Of a DNA stretch of 64,000 nt, positions 10,425 to 19,352 are shown piece by piece. A program made the position numbers and the translations under genes. The notes under the pieces were generated by a model that saw nothing but the letters and a program-made list of their open reading frames with translations, ran no database searches and had not been told where the DNA came from. The stretch comes from Bacteroidales bacterium (GTDB taxonomy: Bacteria; Bacteroidota; Bacteroidia; Bacteroidales; VadinHA17). Where the stretch lies: positions 49,535-113,534 of the forward strand of contig WXFD01000053.1 in NCBI GenBank assembly GCA_009877105.1, written 5' to 3'. How positions within the stretch are numbered: the first letter of the stretch is position 1; the number at the start of each line of letters is the position of its first letter.

Positions 10425-11396
10425 TTATACCAAAGGACGTCCAAACCTGTCAATACTTAACTTGTTTATCGTTTCCGGATCCCTAAACGCTCCTGTTCCT
10501 CCTGCCATTGTAGTGTTCAGAGCCCCTGCCAGTGCACCTGTTTCCAGGCATTTCAGGAACGGTTTCCCGCCTATGAAATCCCTGATGAAACCTGCGTCAA
10601 AGCTGTCGCCGGCCCCCACGGTGTCGATAACATTGTTGTTTATGAAAGCCGGCTGATGAACAATATGGGTTCCGTCCCATCCATATGCCCCGTCGTTTCC
10701 GTTCTTCACCACAATGAGATTTGCGTGATCCCTGATTTTTTCTATTCCTTCCCCGAGTGAGTTGCTGTGTGTCAGGTATTTGAATTCCTGCATATTGGGA
10801 AGAAAGATATCAACATTGGGCAATAACTGGTCAAGAGGCAGATCCCATTTTTCATCCGGATCCCACTGGGTATCCAGCGATGTAGTCAGCCCGAGCTCCC
10901 TGGCTCGGCTGAAAAGGGAAGGCAGATCTTTTTTAATGCCCGGCTGCATGAAGCATGTGGCAAAATGCATGTGTTTCGCCCGGGAAAGAAAATTGAAATC
11001 AATGTCGGCAATTTTGAAATCATACATTGCTCCCGGATAGGTTATGTTGGCCCTGTCCTGATCGTATACCAGGACGATTGTAGCCCCGGTGTTGAGTTTT
11101 GCGGAACTGATGATACGGGATGTATCAACATTCCTTGCACTCAGTGAATCGATTACCACCCTGGCAAAATTATCTTCTCCGATCTTCCCGATGAAAGCGA
11201 CACTTGTTCCAAGGGCACTCAGATTGCTCGCAAAGATGGCAGAAGAGGAGCCCAGCGTCACTTCCATGTAACCGGCCATGAGTTCCTTTCCTACCTGCGG
11301 CAGATTTCCGATGTCGTTGAGTATTATGTCAACGTTCAGTTCTCCGATAACACATACATCAAATTTTTTTTCTGAAGCAATCATATGATGAAACAA
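10425..11396 (-). CDS. PfkB-family carbohydrate kinase, probable tagatose-6-phosphate kinase
   Basis: This 323-residue protein is a ribokinase/PfkB-family sugar kinase. The N-terminal GELNVDII and the glycine-rich IGKIGEDNFARVV are present, as is the C-terminal signature DTVGAGDSFDAGF with the catalytic Asp. It sits between kbaZ (26 bases away) and kbaY (0 bases), so the most likely reaction is phosphorylation of tagatose-6-phosphate at C1. A kinase for free GalNAc, galactosamine or another ketose is possible because family members switch substrate easily. Two starts four codons apart (MFHHMIAS) are possible; I kept the first. Confidence 0.88.
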   Translation of the reverse strand: MFHHMIASEKKFDVCVIGELNVDIILNDIGNLPQVGKELMAGYMEVTLGSSSAIFASNLSALGTSVAFIGKIGEDNFARVVIDSLSARNVDTSRIISSAKLNTGATIVLVYDQDRANITYPGAMYDFKIADIDFNFLSRAKHMHFATCFMQPGIKKDLPSLFSRARELGLTTSLDTQWDPDEKWDLPLDQLLPNVDIFLPNMQEFKYLTHSNSLGEGIEKIRDHANLIVVKNGNDGAYGWDGTHIVHQPAFINNNVIDTVGAGDSFDAGFIRDFIGGKPFLKCLETGALAGALNTTMAGGTGAFRDPETINKLSIDRFGRPLV

Positions 11397-11422
11397 GTTG
11401 ACTGAAATCCGGATCAGTGTTC

Positions 11423-12688
11423 CTATAAAAGAGAATTAAGACCAACAAGGTTGAATTTCCAGAAATATTTATCCATGGCACTTTCAATGGCCGATTCGAC
11501 AATTGTGGCGGCTTCTGTTCCGCTGCCGGCAAGGTTTTCATAAAGCTGCTGCCTTGCCGACACAACCGCAGCTTCTTCCCAGATATAGCGGCATCCTGTT
11601 TTAATCAGCCATTCCTGTCTCTGGAAGGAGATTGAATAAAAGTCGTCGGGATTTTCATTTTCCTGAACCCATTTTTTCCACCTGCCTGATTTTATTACCG
11701 CATCCCAAAGGGTTTTTTTGATCGGAATCTGAGTTTTCAATTTTCCTTCCTCCATCAATGCCTGTTGGATGCTTTCGAGTTCCATCAATCCTTCGTATTC
11801 AAGTTCTGTAAATTCCGGACCCACGTTTGCTGCGCCCATGCCTGATTCCGGGTAGGCTTCAGGATTTGTCACATTATCGGAATAATGTCCCTTTATCAGG
11901 CTGCCGTATTCACCGGCGATCGTTGCAAGCCTGCGGGCTACTTCCGGATCAAAGGTTGTGGTATGGAGATCGGTTCCCACTTTGCCGACGACAAAGCAGG
12001 GCCAGACATCCTTAAGGTTGTTTTGTTCAAGTCCCATTTTCAGAAGCCGGAGAAATTTCCTGAAAGTGCTTATATCTGCCAGCCCGCCATGTACTTCTTC
12101 AGTGCCGACTTCGTAAGATATCGGCGGCAGTCCTTTACTTTTCCTGAATGATTCTGCATGCTTTATCAGTTCAACAGTCCTTTCTGCAACGGTTTCTATG
12201 CGGATCGGACTGTTTTCCTGAAGTGTGATATCAATGGTGGGATCGACATGGATGAGATCATATCCTGCCACGATGGCCGCTTCGAATGATGTCTTTACTG
12301 CATCCATGGTTTCATCGTAGCTCCATTTTCCGGTTCTGTGGATATCCTTTAGCCAGGGTCCGCCATGATCAATTGCAATGATGACCGGAGATGTTACATT
12401 CAGGTTCCTTGCATGGTGGCGGACCGTTTCTACAAACTCCGACGGAGTTAGCCCGGTATAGCCGCCGTCGAGATCAACCTGGTTGAGGGTGGCGGCAAAC
12501 TTGATGGGTGCGTTGCATCTTTTGGCTGATTTCAGGGCTGCCCTGATAACTGATAATGAATTGGGACAGGCAGCAAAAATCGTTCTTTTAATTCCGGTCT
12601 CAGACTGAAGGGCTTTTATCCTGCGGAGGATGTGGTCCATCAGGGGTATACCTTCTGCTGCGGCTCTTTCCCTAAGCTTTTTGTTCAT
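11423..12688 (-). CDS. kbaZ: D-tagatose-1,6-bisphosphate aldolase non-catalytic subunit / GatZ-KbaZ family
   Basis: This 421-residue protein matches the GatZ/KbaZ family (COG4573). Typical segments are GIKRTIFAACPNSLSVI, PIKFAATLNQVDLDGGYTG, IIAIDHGGPWLKD, YDLIHVDPTID and SYEVGTEEVHGG. In enteric bacteria these proteins stabilise and activate the KbaY/GatY aldolase; some reconstructions treat the AgaZ form as a tagatose-6-phosphate kinase. Here a separate PfkB kinase is present, which favours the aldolase-subunit role. It is separated from agaS by 9 bases. The length is normal and there is no signal peptide. The gat, kba or aga name cannot be fixed from sequence alone. Confidence 0.88.
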   Translation of the reverse strand: MNKKLRERAAAEGIPLMDHILRRIKALQSETGIKRTIFAACPNSLSVIRAALKSAKRCNAPIKFAATLNQVDLDGGYTGLTPSEFVETVRHHARNLNVTSPVIIAIDHGGPWLKDIHRTGKWSYDETMDAVKTSFEAAIVAGYDLIHVDPTIDITLQENSPIRIETVAERTVELIKHAESFRKSKGLPPISYEVGTEEVHGGLADISTFRKFLRLLKMGLEQNNLKDVWPCFVVGKVGTDLHTTTFDPEVARRLATIAGEYGSLIKGHYSDNVTNPEAYPESGMGAANVGPEFTELEYEGLMELESIQQALMEEGKLKTQIPIKKTLWDAVIKSGRWKKWVQENENPDDFYSISFQRQEWLIKTGCRYIWEEAAVVSARQQLYENLAGSGTEAATIVESAIESAMDKYFWKFNLVGLNSLL

Positions 12689-12697
12689 TGAGGTTGA

Positions 12698-13855
12698 TCA
12701 GAATTTGTATATGGTTACGTCCTCCACTATCCTCGATATTGCTCCGCTCTTTGACGGGTTATCGGGCCGCAGGCCCAGCGCAAGTGATTTGTAATAGCCG
12801 AGAAGCTGCGCGGGAATGACATTGCATACAGTAAGGAATTCTTCATCCAGTTGATTTCCTGAATCGGAAAGTTTTATGTCGAGATCGAATTTCAGTCCGT
12901 CTGCTGAGCTTTCATAAATACCGATGGTCCGGAGTGGTTTTCTTCCCTTTTTCATGGAAAGGACGAGATCTCTTTCATACTGCCTGACATAATCATTATT
13001 TGAGAAAATGAATACAACCAGGGTGGTTTCGTCGGTTACTGCTTTGGGTCCGTGCCTGAATCCAAGGTAGGTTTCATTCTTGCAGATTATTATTCCGTCG
13101 GTCAGCTCCTGAAGCTTAAGATGAGATTCGGTGGCAGTGCCGAAAAATGGTCCGGAACCGAGAAAAACCGCCCTTTTGAAATCAGCTGATGCGATCTCCT
13201 TTATTTTGCCGGAGTAATTGTCGATGATTTTATTACCGTAAGAATAAAGCTTATTCACCTGGGAACCGAGAGAATCCATTTCCCTGAGTCGTGCGATAAG
13301 AATACCACACAGGAGCATTCCCGAATAGCTTCCTGTCATGGCAAGGCCTCTGTCATTTGCCGATGGAGGAAGCAGAATAACAAGCTTTTTTGATTGGGTA
13401 TGGTAATTTGCCAGTCGCCCGTTCCCGTCGCAGGTAATAATGAGGTGACTGCATCTTTTGCATAATTTGTCGGCCAGTTCCGTTACGGCCGTACTTTCAG
13501 GACTGTTTCCCGACCGGGCAAATGACACCAGAATAATTGACTCGTCATTACTGAAATAATTCTCAGGATATGAAAGCAGATCGGTTGTTGCCACCGAATC
13601 GGTACGGATCATTAAATGCCTGCTGAAAACCGGACTCAGTGACAAACCGATAAATGCACTTGTGCCTGCCCCGGTAAGGATTATTCTGTCAGTGCATGGG
13701 AGCGATCCTGTAAAAAAGGACATAATTCTATCCTTATCTGCTGATATCTGAGAATATATTTCCAGCCAAAGATCAGGCTGTCCTGCAATTTCACCTGCAG
13801 TATGCACAGCTCCGAGCTCTTCAAGCAGAGAGGTTTCTGAGCCAGATGGGAACAT
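12698..13855 (-). CDS. agaS: SIS-domain sugar isomerase, AgaS family (galactosamine-6-phosphate isomerase/deaminase)
   Basis: This 385-residue protein has two SIS domains. The first shows TGAGTSAFIGLSL and SFARSGNSPEST; the second shows LGSGPFFGTATESHLKLQEL and the GFRHGPKA loop. This is the AgaS layout, not the three-domain GlmS layout. Known AgaS enzymes convert galactosamine-6-phosphate to tagatose-6-phosphate with release of ammonia. It is the first gene of the operon agaS-kbaZ-pfkB-kbaY-amidohydrolase and has a well-formed promoter 33 bases upstream. No deacetylase gene for GalNAc-6-phosphate is in the window, so this step may be done by a NagA elsewhere. Confidence 0.88.
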   Translation of the reverse strand: MFPSGSETSLLEELGAVHTAGEIAGQPDLWLEIYSQISADKDRIMSFFTGSLPCTDRIILTGAGTSAFIGLSLSPVFSRHLMIRTDSVATTDLLSYPENYFSNDESIILVSFARSGNSPESTAVTELADKLCKRCSHLIITCDGNGRLANYHTQSKKLVILLPPSANDRGLAMTGSYSGMLLCGILIARLREMDSLGSQVNKLYSYGNKIIDNYSGKIKEIASADFKRAVFLGSGPFFGTATESHLKLQELTDGIIICKNETYLGFRHGPKAVTDETTLVVFIFSNNDYVRQYERDLVLSMKKGRKPLRTIGIYESSADGLKFDLDIKLSDSGNQLDEEFLTVCNVIPAQLLGYYKSLALGLRPDNPSKSGAISRIVEDVTIYKF

Positions 13856-13887
13856 ATCTTGTTTTATTATTGATTTTCCTGATAATA

Positions 13888-13918
13888 CAAAGATATTAAT
13901 TGTGAAAATATAAACAAA
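13888..13918 (-). promoter_or_regulatory. Bacteroidota-type promoter of the aga operon
   Basis: On the reverse strand a TTTG -33 element (13918-13915) is followed by 19 bases and TATCTTTG (13895-13888), a full match to the TAnnTTTG -7 element. Transcription would begin near 13881, about 26 bases before the agaS start at 13855. A second weaker TAAATTTG lies at 13922-13915. Confidence 0.65.
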
Positions 13919-14010
13919 TTTAATGAAAGATATTTGTAAAAAATAACAAGTAAATGAAAGATCAAATTTGTTGGTTCAGAATAGAGCTTCAATATTCTGT
14001 AACCTGCTGT

Positions 14011-14037
14011 AAAAACCTGAGATGTATGCAGGTTTTT
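14011..14037. promoter_or_regulatory. Inverted repeat in the divergent aga/DUF5107 promoter region
   Basis: A perfect 9-base inverted repeat (AAAAACCTG and CAGGTTTTT) with a 9-base spacer lies between the two divergent promoters. A third partial half-site AACCTGC is at 14001-14007. The position suits an operator for a regulator of both transcription units. It could also be a weak terminator-like hairpin. Confidence 0.4.
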
Positions 14038-14064
14038 AAACGCTATTTAAATATGATGCGGTAT

Positions 14065-14095
14065 ATTGATTCTTAATTATTGTTGATTATTTTTG
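14065..14095 (+). promoter_or_regulatory. Bacteroidota-type promoter of the first DUF5107-TPR gene
   Basis: ATTG (14065-14068) is followed by exactly 19 bases and TATTTTTG (14088-14095), a full TAnnTTTG match. Transcription would begin near 14101 and leave a leader of roughly 70 bases before the ATG at 14170. Confidence 0.6.
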
Positions 14096-14169
14096 AGTTT
14101 TTGCAATGGAGATTCCTTTGTACAACTAAAAATTCAGAACCTGAATTATTCAACTTTAATATTTAAACC

Positions 14170-17100
14170 ATGATCAAAAAGAATTTCATGTTTTTATTTC
14201 TGGTTCTGTCCCAGGCGCTTCCCGGACAGAAAGCTTCCATAACCATTGAAACCAGGGATATACTTACCTATCCTTTCAGCGATCCAAATCCGGTACCCAT
14301 ACTCGTGGAAAGAAGAGACGAAATATATCCGTATCATTCATTCAATGGCTATAGCCTGAAAGGCAGAATGCAGAAATGGAACGTCATCAAGCTGGAGAAT
14401 GACTATATTGAAGTCTGGGTGATGCCCACTGACGGAGGGAAGGTATGGGGAGCAATTGAAAAATCGACAGGAAAGGAGTTCATATACCGGAACGAAGTAA
14501 TGAAATACAGGAATATTTCGATGCGCGGACCATGGACATCCGGGGGTATTGAGTTTAATTTCGGATATATCGGGCACAATCCCTCAACATGTGTACCGGT
14601 CGATTATACGACCGTTGAAAATCCCGACGGCAGCGTAAGCTGTATTGTCGGAAGCCTTGACCTGCCTTCAAGAACGAAATGGAGTGTGGAGATAAGGGTA
14701 CCCAAAGACAAAGCTTATTTTGAGACCAGGACTTTCTGGAACAATCCGACACCCCTTCCCCAGTCATATTACAACTGGATGACTGGTGCGGCCGTGGTTT
14801 CCGATGATCTTGAATTCTTTTATCCAGGGAACCAGGAAATAGGACACGGAGGAGAACATGGTTTATGGCCTGTGGACAGGGAAGGTCATAATATTGCATT
14901 ATACAGGAACAATAATTTCGGTTCGAGCAAATCGTACCATGTGGTAGGCGAGTTCAACAATTTCATGGGAGGATATTACCATAATTCCCGCTTTGGATTC
15001 GGACACTGGGCTCTTTATGAAGAAATGCCCGGGAGCAAGCTTTGGCTCTGGTCACTTGCAAGGGACGGGGGTATCTGGGAAGATCTGCTGACAGACACGG
15101 ATGGCCAGTATATGGAATTTCAGGCCGGACGCACGCATAACCAATACGGGGGGACATCAAACAAGACGCCTATATCGCAGGTACCGTTCGCACCAGGACT
15201 CACCGACAGGTGGACTGAAATATGGTTCCCGGTCAAGGAAATTGGCGGCATATCCGATGTCTCACCGTCAGGAGTGCTTTTTGCAAAAAACGAAAACGGG
15301 ACACTCCAGTTTGGAGTCAACTCCTTTGCCTTTGCCGAAGGAACAATCATTATTGAGTCAGGGGGGAATGTGATCTACAGGGAGGATGTCAACTTCAAGC
15401 CCATGGATGTGTTCAGGAGCTCAATTCCCCTTGCTGCCGGGACCGAATACGAGATCTCGGTCAGGGGAATGGGGCTTAAGTATAATCCGGCGAAAAAGAA
15501 ATTCCTGTCCCGTCCGTTCATTTCAACTATGCCGACGGACCAGGTAACGGCTTCATCGGTTTACCAGGAAGGAATGGAGAACAAGGAGAACAGGAATTAT
15601 AAAGTTGCGAAGGTGCTTCTGAAAAAGTGCCTCATAATGGATCCCCTTTACACCGATGCCATGGCGGCGCTTTCAGAGCTGTACCTGAGGAGCAATCTTT
15701 ACGATTCTGCGCTTTATTATGCAAATAATGCCCTCCAGATGGATACATATCATCCTGCAGGGAATTATTTTGCGGGATTGACTTACAAGGCAAAGGGCAA
15801 CCTTATCGATGCCGTGGAATCGCTCGGATGGGCAGCAAGATCAACACAATACAGGTCAGCGGCCTATGCGCAGATGGCTGCCATTTACCTGCAGCTTGGT
15901 GACATGCAGCTCGCAGATCATTATGCCGGACTTTCGCTTGATTTTGAGCGTAATAACTTCAACGCCTTGCAGGTACTGGCCATAAGGTCCAGGAAAATAA
16001 ATGCCAGGGAAAAGGCCGAGGAGTATCTGAATACTATCAGCTCCCTTGATCCTCTTAACCATTTCGCTGATTTTGAAAGATACCTTCTTGATCCTTCGGC
16101 AGAGAACGAAAAGCTTTTCAGGAAAACGATAACCAATGAAATGCCTTACCAGACCTTTCTCGAACTTTGTATGGTTTATTATGGGATGGGATTCAGGGAG
16201 GATGCCATTCAGGTGTTGGACAAAGCACCGTCGCATCCCTTAATAACAGTCTGGAAGGCATATTTAAAGGATGATGCAGCAATTCTCCAAGAAGCAGCCG
16301 CAGCATCTCCGGCTTTTGTGTTTCCCTACAGGACGGAGACAGTGTCGGCACTTGAATGGGCAGTGTCGAAAAACAACAGCTGGAAGTTCAAGTATTATTT
16401 GGCACTTAATTATGCAGCCATTCAGCGTGATGACGATGCCATGAAGCTGTTGCGCGAGTGCGGATCCGAGCCCGATTATGCGCCTTTCTACTTAACACGT
16501 ACTTCATTGTTGCGGCCGATGACCAATGAACAAATGCTGACTGATCTCCAGGCTGCCCGGAGGCTCACACCCGATGACTGGCGGACTGCCGTAAGACTGA
16601 TTGACTATTATGAAAGAACGGGTGACAACAAAAAAGCCCTGGAAATTGCCACGGAGACCTTCAAAAAGGACAGGGAAAACTCGATAGTGGGAATACGCTA
16701 TGCACAGGCACTTATTAACAACGGACTTTATGCCGCCAGTCTCAGGGCCCTTGAAAGCATGACCGTTCTTCCGAATGAAGGCGCGAGTATTGGAAAGGTT
16801 GTTTATGAGCAGTCATCTCTTTTTCTTGCAATGGATATGATGGGCCGGAAAAAGTATGGCGAGGCGCTAAAATATATTGAAAAGTCAAAATTATACCCTG
16901 AAAACCTCGGTGTCGGGAAGCCATATGAACCCGATACAAGGATCCAGGATTACCTGAAGATCAAATGCCTTGAGAAGCTGAACCGGAAAAATGAGATTCC
17001 CGAACTTACAAGATCGGTTGTCGATTTTACAAAAAAAGGAATCGATCATCCCTCCCTGAGTAGTTTGCTTGCAATACGCCTGCTGGAGTCCCAGGGTGAC

Positions 17101-17283
17101 AGGGCGGCTGCAAATGATCTTGTTCAGCAGATCAGGAATTCTGACAGGGCCGGAAATCCGGTCAACAGGTATGTTCTTGCCGCAGCAGGAAATGACCAGT
17201 CTGTCCTTGCAGATCTTGAAAAAAGAATGGCCGGTAACAGTGTGTTCCAGATATTGAAAAAAGTGGAGGAGGTCACAAAATAA
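14170..17283 (+). CDS. Secreted DUF5107 domain protein with C-terminal TPR repeats, copy 1
   Basis: This 1037-residue protein has a signal peptide (MFLFLVLSQALPGQ region). The N-terminal half, about residues 30-400, is a DUF5107 domain with a galactose-mutarotase-like feel: YPFSDPNPVP, VMPTDGGKVWGAIEKSTGKEF, RGPWTSGGIEFNFGYIGHNP and NNFGSSKSYHVVGEF. From about residue 460 onward several TPR repeats follow (for example NYKVAKVLLKKCLIMDPLY and AMAALSELYLRSNLYDSAL). The protein is exported, so it probably binds or acts on a carbohydrate in the periplasm. No catalytic function is established to my knowledge. It diverges from the aga operon across a shared promoter region. The paralogue at 53025-56267 has the same order and nearly the same length, so the fusion is not accidental. 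Confidence 0.88.
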   Translation: MIKKNFMFLFLVLSQALPGQKASITIETRDILTYPFSDPNPVPILVERRDEIYPYHSFNGYSLKGRMQKWNVIKLENDYIEVWVMPTDGGKVWGAIEKSTGKEFIYRNEVMKYRNISMRGPWTSGGIEFNFGYIGHNPSTCVPVDYTTVENPDGSVSCIVGSLDLPSRTKWSVEIRVPKDKAYFETRTFWNNPTPLPQSYYNWMTGAAVVSDDLEFFYPGNQEIGHGGEHGLWPVDREGHNIALYRNNNFGSSKSYHVVGEFNNFMGGYYHNSRFGFGHWALYEEMPGSKLWLWSLARDGGIWEDLLTDTDGQYMEFQAGRTHNQYGGTSNKTPISQVPFAPGLTDRWTEIWFPVKEIGGISDVSPSGVLFAKNENGTLQFGVNSFAFAEGTIIIESGGNVIYREDVNFKPMDVFRSSIPLAAGTEYEISVRGMGLKYNPAKKKFLSRPFISTMPTDQVTASSVYQEGMENKENRNYKVAKVLLKKCLIMDPLYTDAMAALSELYLRSNLYDSALYYANNALQMDTYHPAGNYFAGLTYKAKGNLIDAVESLGWAARSTQYRSAAYAQMAAIYLQLGDMQLADHYAGLSLDFERNNFNALQVLAIRSRKINAREKAEEYLNTISSLDPLNHFADFERYLLDPSAENEKLFRKTITNEMPYQTFLELCMVYYGMGFREDAIQVLDKAPSHPLITVWKAYLKDDAAILQEAAAASPAFVFPYRTETVSALEWAVSKNNSWKFKYYLALNYAAIQRDDDAMKLLRECGSEPDYAPFYLTRTSLLRPMTNEQMLTDLQAARRLTPDDWRTAVRLIDYYERTGDNKKALEIATETFKKDRENSIVGIRYAQALINNGLYAASLRALESMTVLPNEGASIGKVVYEQSSLFLAMDMMGRKKYGEALKYIEKSKLYPENLGVGKPYEPDTRIQDYLKIKCLEKLNRKNEIPELTRSVVDFTKKGIDHPSLSSLLAIRLLESQGDRAAANDLVQQIRNSDRAGNPVNRYVLAAAGNDQSVLADLEKRMAGNSVFQILKKVEEVTK

Positions 17284-17306
17284 GGATATAATAAACAAAT
17301 AAACAT

Positions 17307-17365
17307 ACAGGTCCGCAGACCGCCGTATCGATGATCCGGGCCGATTTTGCGGACCTGTGGTTTTT
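17307..17365. terminator. Bidirectional terminator between convergent genes
   Basis: ACAGGTCCGCA (17307-17317) pairs perfectly over 11 bases with TGCGGACCTGT (17348-17358), with GG and five T following on the forward strand. On the reverse strand the stem is followed by a T-rich stretch. It lies between the convergent DUF5107 gene and the GH123 gene at 17444. The 30-base loop is longer than usual. Confidence 0.65.
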
Positions 17366-17443
17366 ACCGGGAGAAGAGGCTGGAAACAATAAGGGTCTTC
17401 GGGGCTGATCCTGGGTTAACAGGGAAGGCCGGCAATAAGTATA

Positions 17444-19285
17444 TCATTTATGCGATTCAATCAGCTCTGCAAGTTCTTTCCTGTATTCCTCGAACTTATA
17501 ACCCCTGTGCGGCCAGCTTGCATCATCAAGATTTGCTGCATCCCACACTCCGGCGGGAATGCATTTATTTACTATGACCTCAATATCTTTTTCCAGCCCC
17601 ATTTCCCGGGCGAGCCACAGGTATTCAAAATCCTGGGCTCCCCTCCTCCAGTTTTTGGCCCTGATCGACGACAAGGGACCATCAAGGCTTCTGTCCTCTT
17701 CAGGAAAAAGTGCGTCCCTTCCAGGGTACAGGAAGGTTCCGTCGCCGTTGATCCTGTCTTCATAGGTAAGCGGATTCACGAATACATTCAGGTTTGTCCA
17801 GAAAGTTGTTGACCAGTAAAAATACTGGTCGATATTGTATTTCCAGGCAATCCACGGCATTACGCGGAATTCGACTGCATCGGCATCGCTCACCACGGCT
17901 CCCATGCCCGGACGGAACCCGTTATAGATTCCAAGTTTGCGCCCTGCGGCCCTTTCTTCTGCCACCATTCCGGCTGTAAGATTCAGGGTCCATTCCTGGG
18001 CGGAGATTGACCAGAAATCCACATGCCCCTTCAGGCCGGGTATGATTTTATTTGTAACCAGTGCCGGGATGTTCTTGCCGGGACCCGGATTCGTGTGGGT
18101 CCAGCCGGTCTGCATCCTGATGGTATCCATCGATCCTGTTCCCTTGGCACCTGCAGGTCCCTTGAAATCTGGTTCGTCAGGAAACAGGTATTTATGCCTT
18201 TCCACATAAAGTGCATTTTTCAGGAACCAGCTCTCCCATGCATCAGAGCCTGTCCACCAATCCTTTTTGTTCATCTTCCTTACGCTCCCGCCGTATTCGG
18301 CCGGAAAGCCTCCTCCGTAGCCTATTGAAAACGTACCGTTGCCAATGTTTCTGCCCGGTCCCCAATAACCATTTTCCTCGGTATAGGCATCACCGGTGAG
18401 ATACCTTTTATAATGATTATCCATTTGATTAAGATTGTTTACCGGGCAGACCAGATCGAACCTGTGGCGATGGGCAAGCTGGTTGTATTTAAGCTCGATG
18501 CTGAAATATTCCTCGCTGTTTCGTTGAACGTTGTGGCGCTCAGCAATAAAGCCCGGGTAGAAGCCAAACATGTTCCTGAGATGGGTAGTGTCGGAAAGCG
18601 TAAAATCATATACCTTAATGAATAAAGGTATGGTTTTATATTTTTTCCCTGATACGGTTACTGTGACCTTTCCTGAATAAGTACCGGCCACGGCATTCTC
18701 CGGTACCAGGATATCTGCCCACACAGCCTGATTCATTTCAGGTTCGATACTGAAAGGAGCCCCTCCTTTTTCCGGAGGTGCGGAAAACGGGATAAGGCAG
18801 TCGGGAACCCAGCCCGTATAGTATGATGAAGGGACAGCAGTTTCAGAGAAAAACCACAGCGGGGGTGACCGTTTTATCATGTTAAGATAATGTTCCGTAA
18901 ACAATTCGACATATTTACCCCTGTAATCGAAGGGATCCGAAGGAGATGCATCCGATCCGGGAATCACCGAACTGCCGTTTTTCAGGTCGCTTATGCTTAC
19001 ATTCACCTGTTTGGCTCCGGCCTTGCCCGCCTGGATTATCAGCTGAAAAGCTATTATTTCATTCCTGGCTGCGAAGAGGCTGATTGTATTGTTCTTCCAG
19101 GTGGCATTCGCAGGTTCGGAGGAGATGGGATTTGAGATATCTTCCTTTTTGATCTTTTCTCCGTCGTCAACTGCCCAGATCCTTTTAATGCCCGGATCCG
19201 GACTGCAGGATGAAACAAGCAGGATCAGCAATATTTGGACAGGCAGGTACAGGACCGCTGATTTAATGTGGGATGTAATTCTCAT
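17444..19285 (-). CDS. GH123/DUF4091 family lipoprotein, probable beta-N-acetylgalactosaminidase-like, copy 1
   Basis: This 613-residue lipoprotein (lipobox LLVSSCS) starts with a beta-sandwich region (about 35-235, with FAARNEIIAFQLII and VPENAVAGTYSGKVTVTV) followed by the DUF4091/GH123 catalytic barrel. The YLFPDEPDF segment near residue 370 gives the adjacent Asp-Glu pair that characterised GH123 enzymes use for substrate-assisted catalysis. The C-terminal family signature is GDGTFLYPG, DGPLSSIRAKNWRRGAQDFEYL. GH123 enzymes remove terminal beta-linked GalNAc. It is the last gene of a three-gene leftward operon, 67 bases after the DUF4832 gene. Activity on GalNAc is inferred from the family; DUF4091 is broader than the tested enzymes. 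Confidence 0.8.
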   Translation of the reverse strand: MRITSHIKSAVLYLPVQILLILLVSSCSPDPGIKRIWAVDDGEKIKKEDISNPISSEPANATWKNNTISLFAARNEIIAFQLIIQAGKAGAKQVNVSISDLKNGSSVIPGSDASPSDPFDYRGKYVELFTEHYLNMIKRSPPLWFFSETAVPSSYYTGWVPDCLIPFSAPPEKGGAPFSIEPEMNQAVWADILVPENAVAGTYSGKVTVTVSGKKYKTIPLFIKVYDFTLSDTTHLRNMFGFYPGFIAERHNVQRNSEEYFSIELKYNQLAHRHRFDLVCPVNNLNQMDNHYKRYLTGDAYTEENGYWGPGRNIGNGTFSIGYGGGFPAEYGGSVRKMNKKDWWTGSDAWESWFLKNALYVERHKYLFPDEPDFKGPAGAKGTGSMDTIRMQTGWTHTNPGPGKNIPALVTNKIIPGLKGHVDFWSISAQEWTLNLTAGMVAEERAAGRKLGIYNGFRPGMGAVVSDADAVEFRVMPWIAWKYNIDQYFYWSTTFWTNLNVFVNPLTYEDRINGDGTFLYPGRDALFPEEDRSLDGPLSSIRAKNWRRGAQDFEYLWLAREMGLEKDIEVIVNKCIPAGVWDAANLDDASWPHRGYKFEEYRKELAELIESHK

Positions 19286-19352
19286 AATGATTGTTATTCT
19301 GGAATTGTTAAAAAGCCGGATATAAAATGTTACGGGATATTTTTCAGTGATT

